A stretch of 64,000 bases of DNA from positions 1,302,001 to 1,366,000 of the forward strand of contig NZ_CP150276.1 in NCBI RefSeq assembly GCF_037977235.1. Direction: 5' to 3'. The notes beneath the pieces are model-generated. The model was not told where the DNA came from. It did not search any database and was given only the letters and a program-made list of their open reading frames with translations. The stretch is from Paenibacillus sp. FSL K6-0276. GTDB lineage: Bacteria > Bacillota > Bacilli > Paenibacillales > Paenibacillaceae. Below are positions 60,457 to 64,000 of this stretch, in pieces. The stretch's first letter is position 1, and each line of letters opens with the position of its first letter. Position numbers and translations under genes: made by a program.

Positions 60457-60788
60457 CCTGTACAGCGTAGAGGGCTGCGGGTTACGGGCCGGCTCGCATG
60501 CTAAGGGTAGCGGCTAAGTTTGGTGAGGCGGTTTTTATGGGACGCCTCCTAAGTGCAGAAATTCGATTCTATAGCACTTTGTACAATATAAACTTGGAAA
60601 ATGATGCGAAGTAGGTCTTTGCGTGACATTCTATTGTACGAAATACAGCAGAATAGTTTTTGCATATGTAATTGGCCAAATCTGCTGCACAAGGTGCAGT
60701 AGATGGGTTGAGGGGATAGGCAGGACAAGCGGAGTTGGCTGTAAGTATTTAATGAAAGAGATGAGCTGAGGAAGGAGCAGGATCGGAT
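60457..60788. repeat. Gap of 330 bases with palindromes, no gene
   Basis: Between cobD and cbiZ there are GAGGCG/CGCCTC (60525-60530 with 60543-60548), an inverted pair GCACTTTGTACAATA near 60577 against TATTGTACGAAATACAGC near 60632, and ATCTGCTGCAC/GTGCAGTAGAT (60680-60690 with 60694-60704). None has a T-tract. This is a palindrome cluster of an intergenic repeat type; no second copy was found in this window. Confidence 0.4.
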
Positions 60789-61526
60789 ATGGTGCAAGTG
60801 AAAATTCCATTTAATCTTGCAGAAGGAATTAGAGAGTACCATTCGGCCGTCTGGCCGGGGCTTGTGCTGAAGTGGAAGGGAAACCATCTGTTACTAGAGC
60901 TGCCTGCTGAAGCAGATGGTTTATCGAGTGCATTTTATGGTGGAGGAATGAATCGGCTGCAGCGAGCTGTCAATTTATATGTTGACCGCAATTATGAATG
61001 TAGTGATCCTGTCCAAGATATGGAGAATAAGCTGCGCGATTGGGGTTATCCATTATCCAGCTGTGCGGGTCTGATGACGGCTGTACCGCTAGAGCATGCA
61101 GCGGTAGCTGAAGAAGACACTGGCTCAGCTGGGATATTTGTTTGCGTTACTGCCGCCGCAGGAAATGCTGCGCGCGCGGGTGTGGAACGCAATGTGCTAG
61201 CTGTTTATCGACCGGGTACGATTAACATTATGCTCGGTATTGATGGCCGTCTGACACCCGCGGCCATGGTCAATGCTGTGCAGACAGCTGTCGAAGCCAA
61301 AGCTGCTGCCCTGGCAGATCTCGGGATTACCGATCCCGAGAATGGCCTGATCGCAACCGGAACAACTACGGATGCTATAGTACTCGCTGTGAGCCAAAGC
61401 GGGCGATACAGCGCAGAGCATGTCTACGCAGGAACAGCTACCGATCTGGGAGGCGCTATCGGCCGCCTTGTATACGGCGCTGTGACGGGAAGTTTGCTAT
61501 CGGTGCAGGCAAGGAAGGACAACTAA
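60789..61526 (+). CDS. cbiZ: Adenosylcobinamide amidohydrolase
   Basis: A 245-residue protein of the CbiZ family: GGGMNRLQRAVNLYVDRNYECSDP (about 51-74), GLMTAVPLEHAAV and the C-terminal TGTTTDAIVLAVSQSGRYSAEHVYAGTATDLGGAIGRLVYGAV. CbiZ removes the aminopropanol arm of adenosylcobinamide (or of pseudocobalamin) to recover adenosylcobyric acid, which CbiB then extends. AGGAAGGAG precedes the start. It fits a cobamide remodelling or salvage path. Confidence 0.95.
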   Translation: MVQVKIPFNLAEGIREYHSAVWPGLVLKWKGNHLLLELPAEADGLSSAFYGGGMNRLQRAVNLYVDRNYECSDPVQDMENKLRDWGYPLSSCAGLMTAVPLEHAAVAEEDTGSAGIFVCVTAAAGNAARAGVERNVLAVYRPGTINIMLGIDGRLTPAAMVNAVQTAVEAKAAALADLGITDPENGLIATGTTTDAIVLAVSQSGRYSAEHVYAGTATDLGGAIGRLVYGAVTGSLLSVQARKDN

Positions 61527-61575
61527 TGAGAACGGATATCTGGAAATGCTGGAGATTGTTCAGAGGTGATCGCCT

Positions 61576-62535
61576 GTGACAATTGCTTTAGTACTGCTTG
61601 CTGCTTATGTGATTGACCGGATCGTAGGTGACCCGCGTAGCCTGCCCCATCCCGTAATCGGTATGGGCAAAGCGATCACTGCTCTCGAGCGGGTGATCCG
61701 TCGGTTATGGTCCCGCCCGCAAAGCCTGCGGAGAGCCGGAGTGTTACTGCCGCTATGTGTTGCGGGTGGTGTTTGGGCACTGACAGCCATCCTGTTATGG
61801 CTGCTGTCGTTCATCTCACCTTGGCTCGTCTGGATAGCCGAGGCTTGGTTGATTTCGACTACAATTGCCTCTAAGGGGCTGAAGGATGCAGGTATGGCAG
61901 TTTACGTGGAACTCCGTAAAGGCGATATTCCTGCCGCACGCAAGGCGCTGGGGATGATTGTGGGGCGTGATACGACCTCACTAGATAGCACGGAAATTGT
62001 GCGTGGCACGGTGGAGACCGTTGCAGAGAACATCGTCGATGCGATTATTTCTCCGCTATTTTACGCGCTGATCGGCGGTGCGCCGCTTGCTATGGCTTAT
62101 CGGGCGGTCAATACGCTTGATTCCATGGTCGGATATAAGAACGATAAATATCGTGATCTCGGCTGGGCATCCGCTCGGCTCGATGATGTCGCCAACTTCA
62201 TTCCAGCGCGGATAACGGCACTGCTTTTGGCTCTATGTGCATGGCTGCTTCATCTGGATTGGCGTAGATGCCTGCAAATGGTGAAGCGGGATGCGCGACT
62301 TCATCCAAGCCCTAATAGCGGCTATCCTGAATCAGCCGTTGCAGGCGCACTTGGCATCCGGCTCGGGGGGGAGAACGTATATCTTGGCGTCGCATCTTTC
62401 CGAGCTTATATGGGCGACCCAGTACGAACGATGAAGCCGGACGATATCATTCAGACCTCGCGGATGATGATGCTGTGCTCTTCAATATTTGTAGGTCTTT
62501 GCGCAGTTGTTGCATGGATTTGGATTGGGGGCTGA
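61576..62535 (+). CDS. cbiB: Adenosylcobinamide-phosphate synthase
   Basis: A 319-residue membrane protein with about five TM helices. Family motifs: DRIVGDPRSLPHPVIGMGKAI (about 14-34), TEIVRGTVETVAENIVDAIISPLFYALIGGAPLAMAYRAVNTLDSMVGYKNDKY, and HPSPNSGYPESAVAGALGIRLGGENVYLG. It condenses adenosylcobyric acid with the product of CobD. Starts at GTG 61576 after AGAGGTGATCG. Forms a unit with cbiZ upstream and the phosphatase downstream. Confidence 0.95.
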   Translation: MTIALVLLAAYVIDRIVGDPRSLPHPVIGMGKAITALERVIRRLWSRPQSLRRAGVLLPLCVAGGVWALTAILLWLLSFISPWLVWIAEAWLISTTIASKGLKDAGMAVYVELRKGDIPAARKALGMIVGRDTTSLDSTEIVRGTVETVAENIVDAIISPLFYALIGGAPLAMAYRAVNTLDSMVGYKNDKYRDLGWASARLDDVANFIPARITALLLALCAWLLHLDWRRCLQMVKRDARLHPSPNSGYPESAVAGALGIRLGGENVYLGVASFRAYMGDPVRTMKPDDIIQTSRMMMLCSSIFVGLCAVVAWIWIGG

Positions 62536-62543
62536 GGCTAGAT

Positions 62544-63287
62544 ATGGCGATTTTCCCTGTAGAAATCGAATTAGTGCTTGTCCGCCATGGGCAGACAAAG
62601 TGGAATGTTGAGCATCGCTACTTAGGACATACGGATCTTCCACTGCTTCCTAGTGTAGAAGAGCAGCTTTCTAAGCTTCAGCAGCTTGGACGGATGTTTG
62701 AAAAATCGGAAAATGATAAGCAAGAGGTTGGTAAACAAGGTTGTGAAAACTACGAAACTCGTCGGGCTGAGGTATCGGATGGTTTCTGGCGTGTGTTTTG
62801 CAGCGATTTGCTTAGATGTCGGGAGACCTTGGCTTATATGGCACCTTCGCTAGAGAAGGTAACTGTCTACGATCAGCGCCTCCGCGAAATGAATTTCGGA
62901 GCTTGGGATGGATGCACGTATGAGCAGTTGAAGGATAACTCGTTGTATAGAAGCTGGATTGATGATCCTTCCAAGATTACACCACCAGAAGGAGAATCTT
63001 GGACGCAATTCGATGAACGCCTGCGTAGCTTCCTGTTAGATCTGGGACAAGCGGCTGAGACTGCAATTGGACATTGTGCGGTCATGAAGAATAAAGGTGA
63101 GGTTATAACAAACAGGGCATTGGTGGTGACACATGGCGGTGTAATCAGGAATTTACTTGCGCAGGTGGTTCCAGATGTCACATTCTACAATGCAGTTGCA
63201 CCTTCTCCAGGAACAGCAATGGTACTTAAACTACGCTGGCAAAATAGGCAATGGTCGGCTACTACGTCTGATGTTCTAGGAATATAA
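62544..63287 (+). CDS. cobC: Histidine phosphatase family protein (CobC-like, alpha-ribazole phosphatase)
   Basis: A 247-residue branch-2 histidine phosphatase with VLVRHGQTKWNVEHRYLGHTDLP (phospho-histidine motif) and LVVTHGGVIRNLL (second active-site histidine). In cobamide clusters such enzymes remove the phosphate of alpha-ribazole-5'-phosphate or cobalamin-5'-phosphate. Two insertions (about 57-75 and 180-190; KSENDKQEVGKQGCENYETRR, VMKNKGEVITN) make it longer than a standard CobC. ATG 62544 follows the cbiB stop by 8 bases; the frame opens at 62475 within cbiB. Confidence 0.85.
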   Translation: MAIFPVEIELVLVRHGQTKWNVEHRYLGHTDLPLLPSVEEQLSKLQQLGRMFEKSENDKQEVGKQGCENYETRRAEVSDGFWRVFCSDLLRCRETLAYMAPSLEKVTVYDQRLREMNFGAWDGCTYEQLKDNSLYRSWIDDPSKITPPEGESWTQFDERLRSFLLDLGQAAETAIGHCAVMKNKGEVITNRALVVTHGGVIRNLLAQVVPDVTFYNAVAPSPGTAMVLKLRWQNRQWSATTSDVLGI

Positions 63288-63460
63288 AGTAGTAGGCTAA
63301 GAAAGTAGGATTGAGCATTTGACAAGTGGAAGGGAGATGCACAGTTTTGAGACCCTTGCTGGAGAAGGGGAAACTATGACCGACGCATAGATCATTCTTG
63401 CCTAACCGTTTCCCATTCATAGAATGAAAATAATCAAATTTGTTAGTCTGTCCTCTCATA

Positions 63461-63505
63461 GAACCACAGCCGGAGTAAAATCCCTTGGCTGTGGTTCTTT
63501 TTTTT
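63461..63505 (+). terminator. Terminator of the cobamide cluster
   Basis: GAACCACAGCC (63461-63471) pairs perfectly with GGCTGTGGTTC (63487-63497) with a 15-base loop, followed by TTTTTTTT. It separates the cobamide cluster from the MocR gene. The 63288-63460 stretch holds no gene. Confidence 0.85.
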
Positions 63506-63547
63506 AGCGCCTGATTATGCCATGATAGCTATGGGGGCGATTGAGAG

Positions 63548-64000
63548 ATGTTTAAGGATTTTAAGCTCATAGCCGGACGGCCGGTGTATATACAAATTAA
63601 AGACTATATGAAGCACTTGATTATAAAAGGCGGTCTGCAAGGCAACCAAAAGCTGCCCTCCACAAGAGAGCTCAGCACACTACTTAAGGTTAGCCGCAAC
63701 TCAGTGATCTCTGCTTATGCAGGTCTTGAGGATGATGGGTTTGCTTATGCCGTGCAGGGGCAAGGCAGTTATGTTGCGCCTACACCTCCCGGCAGTGAAA
63801 CAATCTCTTCCTGGACGATGGACTGGAAGACGCGTATCAACGATCATGCGCGGCTGGCGGAGGATCTGGATATCATGAAGCGCGGCATACGAGCGGAGAA
63901 GGGAACGATCTCCTTCACGAGCATCGCACCCGATGAAAGTCTTTTTGATTTAGATAATGTGAAACGCTCCTTTATGGATCGTATGTCGGTGGAAGGCAAC
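63548..64000 (+). CDS. MocR-type GntR/aminotransferase transcriptional regulator (partial)
   Basis: A frame of 151 codons, cut by the window end. The N-terminus is a GntR winged helix: GRPVYIQIKDYMKHLI (residues 10-25), KLPSTRELSTLLKVSRNSVISAYAGLEDDGFAYAVQGQGSYVA (about 35-77). A linker follows, and the beginning of an aminotransferase class I-like domain (ISFTSIAPDESLFDLDNVKR) is visible, as in PdxR- or GabR-type regulators that use PLP. Its target cannot be told. ATG 63548 is preceded by only a weak GGGGGCG site. Confidence 0.85.
   Translation, partial: MFKDFKLIAGRPVYIQIKDYMKHLIIKGGLQGNQKLPSTRELSTLLKVSRNSVISAYAGLEDDGFAYAVQGQGSYVAPTPPGSETISSWTMDWKTRINDHARLAEDLDIMKRGIRAEKGTISFTSIAPDESLFDLDNVKRSFMDRMSVEGN

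Overview
The window reads as a chromosomal segment of a low- to mid-GC Gram-positive of the order Bacillales, most likely Paenibacillus or a close relative. Signs are the strong AGGAGG-type ribosome binding sites with frequent TTG and GTG starts, intrinsic terminators, a copper-amine-oxidase-N-like stalk protein, DUF2621 and YuxK-type proteins, and Gram-positive Tad loci without a secretin. No rRNA, tRNA, CRISPR array, transposase or phage gene was seen.

Layout. 0-2.3 kb: small household and envelope genes. 2.3-13.0 kb: a complete Tad/Flp-type pilus operon (tadZ, tadA, tadB, tadC, flp, several TadE-like pseudopilins, a DUF5702 protein, a prepilin peptidase and an FHA protein). 13.0-16.7 kb: SDR39U1 epimerase, DUF2621 protein, endonuclease IV and purU. 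16.75-30.2 kb: a second, strongly diverged Tad-like operon. It has a CpaB-like protein, a TadZ-like protein whose Walker A lysine is a cysteine, TadA/B/C-like proteins, two tiny tandem single-TM proteins, two minor-pilin-like proteins and three secreted proteins, two of them very large with PKD-like repeats. Both pilus operons start with a leader carrying an AAGCA-loop hairpin followed by a terminator-like hairpin. 30.3-39.4 kb: metabolism and envelope genes (acetyltransferase, NlpC/P60-like protein, transketolase, ppnP, 3-HIBADH-type dehydrogenase, pgi, YigZ, a TetR regulator, VanY-type carboxypeptidase). 39.6-43.7 kb: a sulfate ABC importer (cysT-cysW-cysA-sbp), with a MITE-like structured repeat between cysA and sbp.

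43.85-50.2 kb is the most unusual part: an accessory array of small unrelated genes, all on the minus strand. It holds three GNAT acetyltransferases, an extra UMP kinase, a PH-like protein, a broken TIMP-like gene and a gene broken by an in-frame stop. They are separated by repeated boundary elements that begin CCCGTTAGCC, contain a hairpin and ACAGAT, and end CATGGGAG. It looks like an integron-type cassette array without an integrase. Two of its genes carry leader peptides with attenuator structures of the kind known from inducible resistance genes; a third may.

50.3-59.2 kb: a PhnP-like hydrolase, an MFS efflux protein, a GNAT plus ABC exporter pair, a second copy of the structured repeat, a Cof-type phosphatase, an EamA transporter, a DUF457 membrane protein and lipoate-protein ligase. 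59.3-63.3 kb: a cobalamin salvage cluster (cobD, cbiZ, cbiB, cobC-like). The window ends inside a MocR-type GntR/aminotransferase regulator gene.
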